Positions 51,928-60,976 of a DNA stretch of 64,000 nt are shown piece after piece. The notes under the pieces were generated by a model, which was not told the origin of the DNA, did no database searches, and saw nothing but the letters and a program-made list of their open reading frames with translations. Source of the stretch: Sinomonas terrae (GTDB taxonomy: Bacteria > Actinomycetota > Actinomycetes > Actinomycetales > Micrococcaceae); NCBI RefSeq assembly GCF_022539255.1, contig NZ_JAKZBV010000002.1:138520-202519 (forward strand), written 5' to 3'. The first letter of the stretch is position 1; every line of letters starts with the position of its first letter. Made by a program: the position numbers and the translations under genes.

Positions 51928-52737
51928 GTGGAGAGCGCAAAGGGCTCATGGGTCGGTCAGATCGCGGTCGTGACCGGGGGCTCCGGGGATATCGGGAGCC
52001 ACATTGTTCGAAGCCTCCGCGATCGCGGGGTCAGAGTAGCCTCAGCCGACATCAAACCGAAGCGCGATTCGCACCTGGATGGGGCGGATGGTTCCTATCG
52101 GTTCGACGAGGTTGACCTGAGCGATTCGCAGGCCGTCGAGGAGTGGATTGCGGCGGTGGTGCAGGCATGGGGAGTGCCCACCATCGGCGTGCTCGCCGCA
52201 GGCATCTCCGGCGCCTCCAGACTCGTCGAGACCAAGGACCAGGAGTGGAGAGGCGTGCTTGCCAGCTGCCTTGACTCCGCATTCTTCACCGCACGGTCGC
52301 TCATCACCCGTATGGTGGCAGCCTCGGTCCCCGGCCGCATCGTGACCGTGGGCTCTTGGGCCGCCCATGCACCGCACCCCCACATCGGCAGCTATTCCGT
52401 GGCGAAAGCCGGAATGCGAATGCTGATGCGCACGCTGGCGCTCGATCACGCGTCGGATGGAATCCTTGTCAACGAAGTCGCCCCCGGCATCGTGGAAGCG
52501 GGACTGTCCAAAGCGCTGCTGGCGGCGGATGAAGAACTGAAGGACCGTACGCTGGAGGCCATCCCCACAGGCAAAACCCTGAATCCCGAGCAGGTCACCC
52601 GGGACGTGCTGCACCTGTGTTCGCCTCTGAACGTGGCGACAACCGGAGCTGTGCTGGTCTCGGATGGCGGTCTCAGCCTGGCCTCCCTCATGAACAGGGG
52701 GCACCGGGCTCAGGACGAAGGGGAAGCCTGTGAGTGA
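51928..52737 (+). CDS. Short-chain dehydrogenase/reductase
   Basis: A 269-residue SDR: TGGSGDIG cofactor loop near residue 15, Asp in ASADIKPK favouring NAD, LAAGISG, catalytic Ser in VGSWAAH, and YSVAKAG. GTG start at 51928, 3 bp after the preceding stop; it overlaps the dehydratase start by 8 bp. It could oxidise the sugar (feeding the lactonase) or a keto-acid intermediate. Confidence 0.88.
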   Translation: MESAKGSWVGQIAVVTGGSGDIGSHIVRSLRDRGVRVASADIKPKRDSHLDGADGSYRFDEVDLSDSQAVEEWIAAVVQAWGVPTIGVLAAGISGASRLVETKDQEWRGVLASCLDSAFFTARSLITRMVAASVPGRIVTVGSWAAHAPHPHIGSYSVAKAGMRMLMRTLALDHASDGILVNEVAPGIVEAGLSKALLAADEELKDRTLEAIPTGKTLNPEQVTRDVLHLCSPLNVATTGAVLVSDGGLSLASLMNRGHRAQDEGEACE

Positions 52738-54472
52738 TATGGAAACCGGGTCGGGCCGGTTGCGCAGCGCGCGGTGGCTGGACGCGCCCGAAGAGGTCGG
52801 GCTTCAGAATCGGGCCGCCCTTCGTGCAGTCGGGCTCGACCCAAAACCCGGTCGGCCGGTGATCGGCATAAGCAACACTGTGAGCGACCTCAACCCGTGC
52901 AACTCCTCGCTCTCGGGCCAGATCGAAGCTGCACGCGCAGGGGTCGTCGCGGCCGGCGGAATCCCAGTCGTCTTCCCCAGCATTTCACTTGGCGAGGACC
53001 TGATGAAGCCCACGGCGATGCTCTACCGCAATCTGCTTTCGATAGAGATCGAGGAGATGGTGCGTGCCTACCCAATCGACGCCCTGATACTGACAGCGAA
53101 CTGCGACAAGACGATCCCGGGTGCGATCATGGGGGCCGTCAGCGCCAATGTCCCGACAGTCCTCATTCTGGGCGGTGCTCGGCCTCCGGCGGAGTTCAAC
53201 GGCGAGCGGCTCGGCTCGGGAACAGATCTGTGGAAAGCCCTGGACGAACGACGCGCAGGCCGCATGTCAGAGGAGAACTGGCAGGCCTTCGAGAACTGCT
53301 ATTCCTGCGGGCTCGGGGCCTGCAACGTGATGGGCACCGCCACGACGATGGCGATCACGGCTGAGACCCTCGGATTCACCATATCGGGGGCTTCGACCGT
53401 TCCGGCTGGTGACCCGCGCGGGCTCTCCTTCGCTGCGGAAGCAGGGAGAACGGCAGTGGAGCGCGCTCACCACCCGATTCGCCCGCGCGAGCTGGTGACC
53501 GAGGCGTCGCTGGCAAATGCGCTCAGCGTCGTCTCGGCATGCGGAGGATCGACGAACGCCGTCATCCACCTGGCCGCCGTCGCAGGCCGCGCGGGAATCT
53601 CGCTCACACCGATCGCCCTGCAGGAGGCATTCAAGAAGGCGCCGGTAGTCACGGACATCCAGCCCATAGGCAAGGGGCTCGCCCAGGACTTCGATGCCGC
53701 AGGCGGAGTGCCGACCCTGCTGCGCTCCCTTAGCACTCTGCTGGACGGCTCGACGCCCAATGTCCAAGGCCGCACCCTCGCCGAGGTCATCGAGGTCGCC
53801 GAGACGCCCGCTCGGGTCATCCGAGAGCTTGAAGACGTCCCAGACGACGTCCCGGGCGGCCTCGCAGTGCTCTCCGGCTCCCTCGCACCGGATGGGGCTC
53901 TGATCAAGGTCGCCGCCGCCAGCGAAGGACTGCTGGTCCATCATGGTCCCGCCGTCGTGTTCGCCGACTACGACGACATGCGGCGCCGAATCGATGACCC
54001 GCACCTGGACGTCTCGCCGGAGAGCGTCCTCGTGCTCCAGGGAGGCGGGCCGGTCGGGGGCCCTGGGATGCCCGAATGGGCGATGATCCCGATTCCAGGC
54101 AAGCTCGCTCGGATGGGGGTGAAGGACATGGTGCGGGTCAGCGACGCCCGTATGAGCGGCACCAGCTTTGGAACGGTCGTCCTCCATGTGGCGCCCGAGT
54201 CAGCCGTGGGCGGCCCTCTCTCGCTCGTCCGGGACGGGGACGTCATTGCCCTCGACGTTCCCAACGGGCGAATCGACCTGGAAGTGGATCCCGAAGAACT
54301 CGCCAGGCGGCGCACGGAGTGGACGCCCTCTCCATCGCCCCATGTCCGCGGCTGGGTGGCGCTGTACAGGAATCACGTCACCCAGGCGCCCCAGGGATGC
54401 GACCTCGATTTCCTCCAGGCTCTCGGACCGGGCACCGACGCGTTCATCGAGCCGGTCGTGGGCCGGTCCTGA
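52730..54472 (+). CDS. IlvD/Edd-family sugar-acid dehydratase
   Basis: A 580-residue Fe-S dehydratase that converts an aldonate to a 2-keto-3-deoxy acid. Cluster cysteines lie in DLNPCNSSL, in TANCDKTIPG (with the carbamylation/Mg region), and in CYSCGLGACNVMGTATTMA. The catalytic Ser motif is DARMSGTSFGTVVLH. Length and CNSSL/GACNVMGTA fit the pentonate/hexonate branch rather than dihydroxy-acid dehydratase IlvD. The substrate cannot be named. Followed by an aldolase gene after 44 bp. Confidence 0.92.
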   Translation: MSDMETGSGRLRSARWLDAPEEVGLQNRAALRAVGLDPKPGRPVIGISNTVSDLNPCNSSLSGQIEAARAGVVAAGGIPVVFPSISLGEDLMKPTAMLYRNLLSIEIEEMVRAYPIDALILTANCDKTIPGAIMGAVSANVPTVLILGGARPPAEFNGERLGSGTDLWKALDERRAGRMSEENWQAFENCYSCGLGACNVMGTATTMAITAETLGFTISGASTVPAGDPRGLSFAAEAGRTAVERAHHPIRPRELVTEASLANALSVVSACGGSTNAVIHLAAVAGRAGISLTPIALQEAFKKAPVVTDIQPIGKGLAQDFDAAGGVPTLLRSLSTLLDGSTPNVQGRTLAEVIEVAETPARVIRELEDVPDDVPGGLAVLSGSLAPDGALIKVAAASEGLLVHHGPAVVFADYDDMRRRIDDPHLDVSPESVLVLQGGGPVGGPGMPEWAMIPIPGKLARMGVKDMVRVSDARMSGTSFGTVVLHVAPESAVGGPLSLVRDGDVIALDVPNGRIDLEVDPEELARRRTEWTPSPSPHVRGWVALYRNHVTQAPQGCDLDFLQALGPGTDAFIEPVVGRS

Positions 54473-54516
54473 CGGACTCGGCCGTCATTCACCTTCCCAA
54501 GAAAGGGCTATGGAGC

Positions 54517-55452
54517 ATGGTCTACACAGTTTTACGCGGGGTATACCCGGTCTTTCAGACCCCGTTCGCCGCCGACGAATCCATCGACTTCTCCGGGCTG
54601 GAGAGAGAAATCGACTGGATAGCCTCGCAAGGGCCGCACGGAGTTGTTTTCGGCATGGTGTCGGAGTCGCTCAGACTGCAGGACTCCGAGCGCAGGCAGA
54701 TCATCCGGATTGCCTCGTCTGCGGCCGCAGCGCGGGGGCTGCCGTGCGTTGCAAGCGTCGGAGGCGAGAGCACGGCAATCGCCCGCTCCCGCATCGACGA
54801 TGCGATCTCTGCCGGAGCATCGGCCCTGATGGCCACTCCCCCACTCCACGGGAAGAACTCGCCCGGACAACTCGAGGAGTACTTCCGGGTCCTGCTGAAG
54901 CACTCCTCCGTGCCGGTCATCATCCAGGACGCGAGCGGGTACGTGGGACAGTCGCTCACCGTCGAGATGCAGGCGCGGCTGTTCGAAGAATTCGGGCCAC
55001 ACGTCAAGTTCAAGCCCGAGGCTGTCCCCGTACGCCCCACGCTGGACGCACTCCTCGCCGCCACGGGAGGCAAGGCCGAGATCTTCGAGGGAATGGGGGG
55101 TGCTGCCCTCCTCGAGACCTACCCGGGGGGAGTCAGCGGGTCCATGCCCGGCGCCGAAGTGTGCTGGGCCGTGGTCGCCATGTGGAACGCCCTCGAGAGC
55201 GGCGACATCGAACGTGCACGCAGCATCAACACTCCTCTGTCCGAGATGATCAGCATGCAGGACGATCTGGACTCCTTTGTGGTCTGCGAGAAGTTTCTGC
55301 TGGTCGAACAGGGCGTCATCACCAGCGAGACGGCGCGCACACCGCTCGGCTTCTCGCTGGATCCAGAAGGGCGGGCCCGGCTGGTGCGTCTTCTCGCCGA
55401 GCTACGCGAAACCGTGGGGACCCTCGCCCCGGTCGAGACGGAAAGGGCGTGA
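54517..55452 (+). CDS. Dihydrodipicolinate synthase-family aldolase (2-keto-3-deoxy acid aldolase-like)
   Basis: A 311-residue TIM barrel. The N-terminus VYPVFQTPFAADESIDFSGL is typical; the Schiff-base Lys is probably in HVKFKPEAVP, and the substrate loop is VIIQDASGYVG. The usual G-[ST]-T-G-E motif is changed to GMVSESLRL, indicating a substrate other than lysine precursors. After the IlvD-type dehydratase, retro-aldol cleavage to pyruvate and an aldehyde is the expected reaction. Last gene of the operon; converges on an IclR gene 9 bp away. Confidence 0.88.
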   Translation: MVYTVLRGVYPVFQTPFAADESIDFSGLEREIDWIASQGPHGVVFGMVSESLRLQDSERRQIIRIASSAAAARGLPCVASVGGESTAIARSRIDDAISAGASALMATPPLHGKNSPGQLEEYFRVLLKHSSVPVIIQDASGYVGQSLTVEMQARLFEEFGPHVKFKPEAVPVRPTLDALLAATGGKAEIFEGMGGAALLETYPGGVSGSMPGAEVCWAVVAMWNALESGDIERARSINTPLSEMISMQDDLDSFVVCEKFLLVEQGVITSETARTPLGFSLDPEGRARLVRLLAELRETVGTLAPVETERA

Positions 55453-55461
55453 GTCTCCGGC

Positions 55462-56289
55462 TCAGGAGGCCGCAGGATGCGAGGCGTCCTGAGCCGGAGG
55501 GGTCCATCCGAGTTCGACAGAGAGCTCCCTGCCCGATTCCAGAATCGCCGTTCCGATCTCCTGCAGCCTGGAATAGGGCATACGGCTCTTGGGCCCGGAG
55601 ATGCTCAACGCGTAGTCCGGGGCCCCCGACTGGACTCTGATCGCCACGCCCACACACCGGAGGCCCTCCTCGGATTCCTCGTCGTCGATCGCGTAACCGC
55701 GGCTGCGGGCCGCGGCGAGGTCCGCGAGCAGCGCATGGGACTCGACCAGGGTATTCGGGGTGAATCGCGCGGCATTGTAGCGACTCAGAATTGCTTCGAC
55801 GTCCGTGTCGGGTAGGCACGCCAGAATAGCCTTTCCCAGCGCGGTCGCATGCCAGGAGTCAATTCCGCCGGCCGCGACCCCCTTCCGCATCGGCCGAGTG
55901 CTCTCGAGCACTTGGAGGACCATCACCTGCCCATTCTGGCGGGCCGCGAGATTGATAGTCTCGTCGAAGCGTTCATGCAGCAGATCCAGCATCGGCGCGG
56001 CAAGGCTCATGATGTTGCGTTGACGGATTGCCGCAGTCCCGAAAGTGAAGAGGGTCAGGCCGAGGCGGTAATGGCCGGATTCCGGATCGCGCTCCACGAG
56101 ATCGTGGTTGGCGAGGCTCGAAAGATAGCGCAGAGCCGTGGATTCACTCAAGCCCGAAATCCGTGCCACCCTTTCGAGAGAACTCGCTTCCGCCGATTCC
56201 AGCGCTTTCAGCACCGAAACTGCGCGGGCGACAGATTCGAGATTGTAATTCTCCGGCAGTGCTCGAGTGGCCACCCTGATGCCCTTCAT
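55462..56289 (-). CDS. IclR-family transcriptional regulator
   Basis: A 275-residue regulator: wHTH (residues 18-80, LKALESAEASSLERVARISG, then LSESTALRYLSSLANHDLVE) and effector domain (TALGKAILACLPD, SRGYAIDDEESEEGLRCVGV). It is divergent from the hydrolase/transporter operon across 121 bp holding a perfect -10 and a palindrome, and convergent with the aldolase gene. It probably governs both sugar units. Confidence 0.93.
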   Translation of the reverse strand: MKGIRVATRALPENYNLESVARAVSVLKALESAEASSLERVARISGLSESTALRYLSSLANHDLVERDPESGHYRLGLTLFTFGTAAIRQRNIMSLAAPMLDLLHERFDETINLAARQNGQVMVLQVLESTRPMRKGVAAGGIDSWHATALGKAILACLPDTDVEAILSRYNAARFTPNTLVESHALLADLAAARSRGYAIDDEESEEGLRCVGVAIRVQSGAPDYALSISGPKSRMPYSRLQEIGTAILESGRELSVELGWTPPAQDASHPAAS

Positions 56290-56310
56290 CCGGCTCCAAT
56301 GACCCTACAG

Positions 56311-56316
56311 ATTATA
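56311..56316 (-). promoter_or_regulatory. -10 box of the IclR gene
   Basis: TATAAT on the minus strand, 22-27 bp upstream of the ATG. A perfect consensus, but no clear -35 at the proper distance. Confidence 0.5.
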
Positions 56317-56327
56317 TGGTTAATCCC

Positions 56328-56402
56328 TTGACACCGCCCAGTGCCCAACCCTAGCGTTGCAGGTGATGTCACTCACAGAAAACGTGATTTCATTCAGTGA
56401 AA
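56328..56402 (+). promoter_or_regulatory. Promoter and operator of the hydrolase-transporter operon
   Basis: TTGACA (56328-56333) and TAGCGT (56352-56357) are 18 bp apart. Downstream is the inverted repeat TTTCA-TTCAG-TGAAA (56388-56402), placed between the presumed start of transcription and the ATG at 56411. This position suits repression by the adjacent IclR protein. Confidence 0.5.
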
Positions 56403-56410
56403 GAAGTCGG

Positions 56411-57778
56411 ATGAAGGCTATTGATTTCCCGCCATGTCGGCTGCGGTGCGCCGCCTCGACCGTCGACATCACGCCGCCGACCGGCATCCACCTGCACAAC
56501 TGGGCGTACAGCCGGCAGAAGACGGCGACCGGCGTCCACCGGCCGCTCTACGCATCGCTGCTCGCCCTGGAAACGGAGGCCGGGGAGGGCGGCCGCTCCC
56601 TTCTCGTGAGCATGGACCTGGGATGGTGGATGAGCTCAGGGGACGAGGAGGCGCTGAGGGCGGCGATCCTCGAAGCGTGCGGCCTGAGCCCGGAGCGGGT
56701 GATCGTCGCACTGACCCATACGCATGCGGGGCCTTCGCTCTCGCGCGCCGACTTCGACCGGCCCGGCGGCGAGCTGGTCGCACCCTATCTGGAGGAGATC
56801 GGACGCTCCGTGTCCTCCGAGGCCAGCCGGCTGTTCGAGGCGCTGGAGCCTGCTTCCCTCGACTGGGCGTACGGCCGGTGTTCGCTGGCGTTCAACCGTG
56901 ACCTCTATGTTCCCCACGAGGGACGCTTCGTCGTCGGCGCGAACCCCTCCGTGGAGGCGGACGACACCCTGCTCGTCGGCCGGCTGGTGTCCCCGGAGGG
57001 CCGCACGATCGCCGTGGTGGTGAATTACGCTGCGCATCCGACGACGCTGGGCGGGACAAACTCGCTGATCTCCCCCGACTACCTCGGCAGTGCAAGGGAG
57101 GTCGTGGAAGCCGCCACCGGAGGAGCCTTCCTCTTCCTCCAAGGCGCCTCCGGCGACCTGAGCCCTCGCGTTCAGTACAGCTCGGACCCTGCCGACGCGG
57201 ACAGGAACGGCCGTGTTCTCGGCTACGCGGTGCTGTCGACGCTCGAAGGAATGCTCGCCCCGGGGACCCAGCTCGAATACGCCGAGACGATAGAGTCCGG
57301 AGCCCCCCTCGGGGTCTACACTGCCGCAGGCGTGCCGGACGACAGCGCGAGCTCGTTCACGCGCCTCGACGTCGTCCTCTCAACTCAGAGCAATCAGCCG
57401 CCGGCGACGGAAGATCCCGTCGTCCAAGCCGACCGCGAGATACGGGCGGGGCGTGTGCGGTCGAATGTGGCCGCTACCGAAACCGTGTTCCCGGTGACCA
57501 TCTGGGAGCTTGGGCGGGCCGTTGTCTTCGCGTATCCGGGCGAGGCCTACTCGGAGCTCCAAAAGCGGCTGCGCTCGGCTGCGCCCGACCGAGCTGTCGT
57601 CGTCGTCAACCTGGGAAACGGCGCCCACCAGGGATATGTGGCACCAGCCGCCGCCTACTCAGACCAACGCTACCCAGCCTGGCAGTCGCCCTTAGCCCGA
57701 GGGAGCTTCGAACGACTGCTCAGCGCGTGCACGGAATACCTCGCCACCATGGCTTTCAAAGATCGGAGCACAGTGTGA
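56411..57778 (+). CDS. Neutral/alkaline ceramidase N-terminal-domain-like hydrolase
   Basis: A 455-residue protein with the metal-hydrolase signature of the neutral ceramidase family: DITPPTG near the N-terminus, ALTHTHAGPS, NYAAHPTTLGG (metal His), and the active-site region FLQGASGDLSPR. It lacks the C-terminal domain of true ceramidases (normally 650 or more residues) and has no signal peptide, so a cytoplasmic hydrolase of a sugar or amide is likelier than lipid cleavage. The start at 56411 was preferred to the TTG at 56357 because it follows the operator. It overlaps the binding-protein gene (GTGA). Confidence 0.78.
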   Translation: MKAIDFPPCRLRCAASTVDITPPTGIHLHNWAYSRQKTATGVHRPLYASLLALETEAGEGGRSLLVSMDLGWWMSSGDEEALRAAILEACGLSPERVIVALTHTHAGPSLSRADFDRPGGELVAPYLEEIGRSVSSEASRLFEALEPASLDWAYGRCSLAFNRDLYVPHEGRFVVGANPSVEADDTLLVGRLVSPEGRTIAVVVNYAAHPTTLGGTNSLISPDYLGSAREVVEAATGGAFLFLQGASGDLSPRVQYSSDPADADRNGRVLGYAVLSTLEGMLAPGTQLEYAETIESGAPLGVYTAAGVPDDSASSFTRLDVVLSTQSNQPPATEDPVVQADREIRAGRVRSNVAATETVFPVTIWELGRAVVFAYPGEAYSELQKRLRSAAPDRAVVVVNLGNGAHQGYVAPAAAYSDQRYPAWQSPLARGSFERLLSACTEYLATMAFKDRSTV

Positions 57779-59079
57779 AATCCAAGCGGTTCCTGGCGGC
57801 GCTCTTCGCCGTCGCAGCAGTAGCCTCCGCCAGCTTGTTAGGGGGGTGTTCCTCGGACCAGAAGGCCGATGCCGGCCCTGTGACGCTGACTCTGTGGCTT
57901 GACGGCGATTGCTCGAAGGGCGACTGTGTCGAGAAGCCGCTGATCGAGGGGTTCGAGAAGGCGAACCCCTCGATCAAGGTGAACCTCGTCTCCCAGCCCG
58001 TGAGCTCTTACTTCCAGGCCCTGCAGAGCGCGTCGGTGACCGGCAAGGGTCCGGACATCGCGAACATGTGGCCCGGCGGTTACATGACGCCCTTCCTGCC
58101 CTACATGGCTGATCTGAGCCAGTTCATGTCCAGGGACATCATCAAGCAGTCCTCGTCCACCAAGTTCTACGCGAAGGACAACGACCCCGGAAAGCAGGTG
58201 TACGCGGTACCGACCGGGGACCAGTGGTACGTGGGCTTCTACAACAAGAAGCTCTTCGCCCAGAACGGCATCTCGGCCACGCCGAAGACCTGGGACGACT
58301 TGAACGCGACCTGCACGACGCTCAAGGGCAAGGGGGTCCTTCCGATCGTGAACGGCGGCGAGTACGGCGCTGCGGAGATGGGACCGCTTCCAGAGTGGTC
58401 GTACATCGCCTCCACCCTCTCCCCTGACGACTGGTCCAAGCTCTACGACGGGAGCCTGAAGTACAACAATCCAGCGCTGCAGTCGCAGCTGCAGGCCTGG
58501 GCAGACCTCTACAAGAACGGCTGCCTGAACAAGGACGCTCTGAACTCGCCCGATCCCGAGAGCCAGTTCATCGCCGGCAAGGCTGCGATGTTCTTCGCCA
58601 GCGGCTCATGGGAAGTCAAGAACCTCTACGAGAAGATGGGCGACAACGTCGGGCTGCTGGTGCCCCCGTACTCGCCACAGCCGCAGCACGCCCTATCGGA
58701 GACGGCAGGCTCCGCCTATTCGGTGATGAAGTACTCCAAGCATGAAGCCGAGGCCGGGAAGTTCGCAGCTTACATCCTCAGTGACGAGGGTCAGCAGATC
58801 ATCGCCAAGTTCGGGCTCCCGCCGACGCGCCCGGGCTTCACGACGGCGATCCCGATGATGAACGAGCTGATCAAGATGAGCTCGGCACCCGGAACGACGC
58901 TGTACCCGATGTTCGACGACTACACGCAGCCGGGCGTCACGGATGCGATCACGAGCAAGATCCCGCAGGTGCTGGTCGGCCAGCTCGGGGTGAGCGACGG
59001 GCTCTCCGCGATCGACGCGGCATTCGATGCGCTGCCGGCGAAGCAGAAGGACGTTCACGTGAACCTCACGTCCAAGTGA
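57775..59079 (+). CDS. ABC transporter sugar-binding lipoprotein
   Basis: A 434-residue solute-binding protein of the CUT1 type. Signal peptide KRFLAALFAVAAVASASLLG with lipobox L-G-G-C at about residue 24, then S-S-D-Q. Family hallmarks are KGPDIANMWPGG, YAVPTGDQWYVGFYNKKLFA and FIAGKAAMFFASGSWEV. Start GTG overlapping the hydrolase stop. It captures the sugar for the two downstream permeases. Ligand unknown. Confidence 0.93.
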   Translation: MKSKRFLAALFAVAAVASASLLGGCSSDQKADAGPVTLTLWLDGDCSKGDCVEKPLIEGFEKANPSIKVNLVSQPVSSYFQALQSASVTGKGPDIANMWPGGYMTPFLPYMADLSQFMSRDIIKQSSSTKFYAKDNDPGKQVYAVPTGDQWYVGFYNKKLFAQNGISATPKTWDDLNATCTTLKGKGVLPIVNGGEYGAAEMGPLPEWSYIASTLSPDDWSKLYDGSLKYNNPALQSQLQAWADLYKNGCLNKDALNSPDPESQFIAGKAAMFFASGSWEVKNLYEKMGDNVGLLVPPYSPQPQHALSETAGSAYSVMKYSKHEAEAGKFAAYILSDEGQQIIAKFGLPPTRPGFTTAIPMMNELIKMSSAPGTTLYPMFDDYTQPGVTDAITSKIPQVLVGQLGVSDGLSAIDAAFDALPAKQKDVHVNLTSK

Positions 59080-59145
59080 TCGCCCCTTCCACGACGGGGT
59101 CGGCGTCTGCTCGTACGGCGGCGACCCCTCCACCAGGAGAGTCCC

Positions 59146-60108
59146 TTGATTGAGAACAAGGTCGAGCCCGATCTCCGCGGCCGGTCGGACCGAGCCTCCG
59201 ACGTTCCGAAGGCGCCGAAGAAGAAGGCGTCGAAGAATAGGTACCGGCGGGCGGCGAGGCTCAGCGGCTTCCTGTTCACGCTCCCTGCCCTGATCCTGCT
59301 GACCATGTTCATGGCCGTCCCACTGGTGGAAGGCATCTGGTACAGCTTCACGGACTGGGATGGAACCAGCGCCGACTGGGTGGGATTTGACAACTACCTC
59401 AGCGTTGCCTTGAACCCGGACCTCCAGCGCACCCTGCTCAACAGCCTGTTCATCCTCGTGTCGATCCCGGTCGGAATGATCTTCCCATTCGTCTCGGCTT
59501 ATCTGCTGAGCAGCGGAATCCGCGGCGGACGGGTGCTGCGGATCATCATCTTTGCGCCCACCGCGCTCTCGTGGGTGGTCATAGGGCTGGTGGCCCGCAG
59601 CTTCTTCTCCAGCGACGGCGTGATAAACGGCGTGCTCGGTGGACTCGGCCTCGGCTCACTGCAGACCAACTGGCTTGCCCAGCCGACGTGGGCGCTGATC
59701 GCTGTGCTCGTCACATTCAACGCCGCGGTTTTCGGCGTCAACACCGTCATCTTCCTGGCCGGGTTCGCGACTGTCGACCGCTCCATGGTAGAGGCAGCCC
59801 GGGTGGACGGTGCATCGTCCACACGGATCCTCTTCAGCATCGTGATGCCAGCGATGCGCCGATTCGTCGAATTCGTCTTCGTCATCACCGTTGTCGTGTC
59901 GTTCACCGGACTGTTCGCCCTGATCTTCGTAATGACCGGCGGCGGCCCAGGGGCGTCGACCACGACGCTGGAGTTCGCCGTATGGCAGACGGCGTTCTCA
60001 AGTGGCAGCTTCGGACTGGGGGCTGCCCTGGGGCTGGTGCTCCTCATCGTCACCTTGGCCGTGATCCTGACTATCCGGGCCTTCAGCAGATCGGGAGACC
60101 AAGAATGA
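59146..60108 (+). CDS. ABC sugar transporter permease (MalF/UgpA type)
   Basis: A 320-residue inner-membrane protein with six helices after a positively charged N-terminal tail (PKKKASKNRYRRAARL). The coupling EAA motif is EAARVDGASSTRILFSIVMP. Start TTG at 59146, 8 bp after AGGAG. It overlaps the next permease by 4 bp. No ATPase gene is in the operon; actinobacterial CUT1 systems commonly share a separately encoded MsiK-type ATPase. Confidence 0.93.
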   Translation: MIENKVEPDLRGRSDRASDVPKAPKKKASKNRYRRAARLSGFLFTLPALILLTMFMAVPLVEGIWYSFTDWDGTSADWVGFDNYLSVALNPDLQRTLLNSLFILVSIPVGMIFPFVSAYLLSSGIRGGRVLRIIIFAPTALSWVVIGLVARSFFSSDGVINGVLGGLGLGSLQTNWLAQPTWALIAVLVTFNAAVFGVNTVIFLAGFATVDRSMVEAARVDGASSTRILFSIVMPAMRRFVEFVFVITVVVSFTGLFALIFVMTGGGPGASTTTLEFAVWQTAFSSGSFGLGAALGLVLLIVTLAVILTIRAFSRSGDQE

Positions 60109-60944
60109 CCCAACGCCTTGTGCCGCTCCTCCGGCCGTCCCAATCCATGGCACCCCAGCGCCGCAACCGCTCTCGCTTCGTCCCCGGCGTTGCCATCGGC
60201 ATTGCTGCGCTGGCCTCGCTCGTCCCGTTTGCATATCTCGTGATCGTGTCGCTTCGACCTTCGTCCCAGGACGGGGGGTCGCTGTGGGCCGAGCTGTTCA
60301 GCAGTGTGCCGATAGGGCAGTACATGCTCAATTCGGCTCTTGTGTCCATCGGATCGGCAGTGATCGTCGTCGTGGTGAGCGCTCTCGCCGGATTCGGCTT
60401 CGCCAAGCTGCCCTACCCCGGGAGCAAAGCTGCCTTCGCCGTCGTTGTGGCAGGAATCAGCGTGCCCGTTGCCACGACCATCCTGCCGAACTACCTGAAC
60501 CTCTCCCATGTGGGAGGGGTCGGTTCCTACTGGGGCCCGATCCTCATGTACGCCGCGGGTGCCACACCGTTCTCCACGATCTTGATGGCGAATTTCTTCC
60601 GGTCCCTGCCCGATGAACTAGTGGAGAGCGGTATCGCCGACGGCGCGGGCTACGGGCGTGTGTTCACCGAGATCATGCTTCCCCTGTCGATGCCGGCCTT
60701 GGTGACAATAGGAGTGCTGGCCTTTCTGGGAGCGTGGAACGATCTTCTGATCGGGCTGCTCTTCCTTCCCGATCCGGACATGAGGACGATCAGTGTCGGC
60801 ATCGCATCGTTGGAGAGCGTCAGGAGCTCGAACCTCGATCTCGTGCTGACAGGCTCGCTCCTTAGCGCCATTCCTCCCATCGCCGCCTTCATCGCCTTCC
60901 AGCGCTACCTCGTCTCGGGCATCACCGCGGGGATCAGCAAATGA
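60105..60944 (+). CDS. ABC sugar transporter permease (MalG/UgpE type)
   Basis: A 279-residue partner permease with six helices. EAA-like motif ESGIADGAGYGRVFTEIMLP, and the C-terminal YLVSGITAGISK characteristic of MalG-type subunits. ATG overlapping the preceding stop. Works with the upstream permease and binding protein. Confidence 0.93.
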   Translation: MTQRLVPLLRPSQSMAPQRRNRSRFVPGVAIGIAALASLVPFAYLVIVSLRPSSQDGGSLWAELFSSVPIGQYMLNSALVSIGSAVIVVVVSALAGFGFAKLPYPGSKAAFAVVVAGISVPVATTILPNYLNLSHVGGVGSYWGPILMYAAGATPFSTILMANFFRSLPDELVESGIADGAGYGRVFTEIMLPLSMPALVTIGVLAFLGAWNDLLIGLLFLPDPDMRTISVGIASLESVRSSNLDLVLTGSLLSAIPPIAAFIAFQRYLVSGITAGISK

Positions 60945-60976
60945 CCCTTTTCTCAGCCACTCCGAAAGGATCCACA

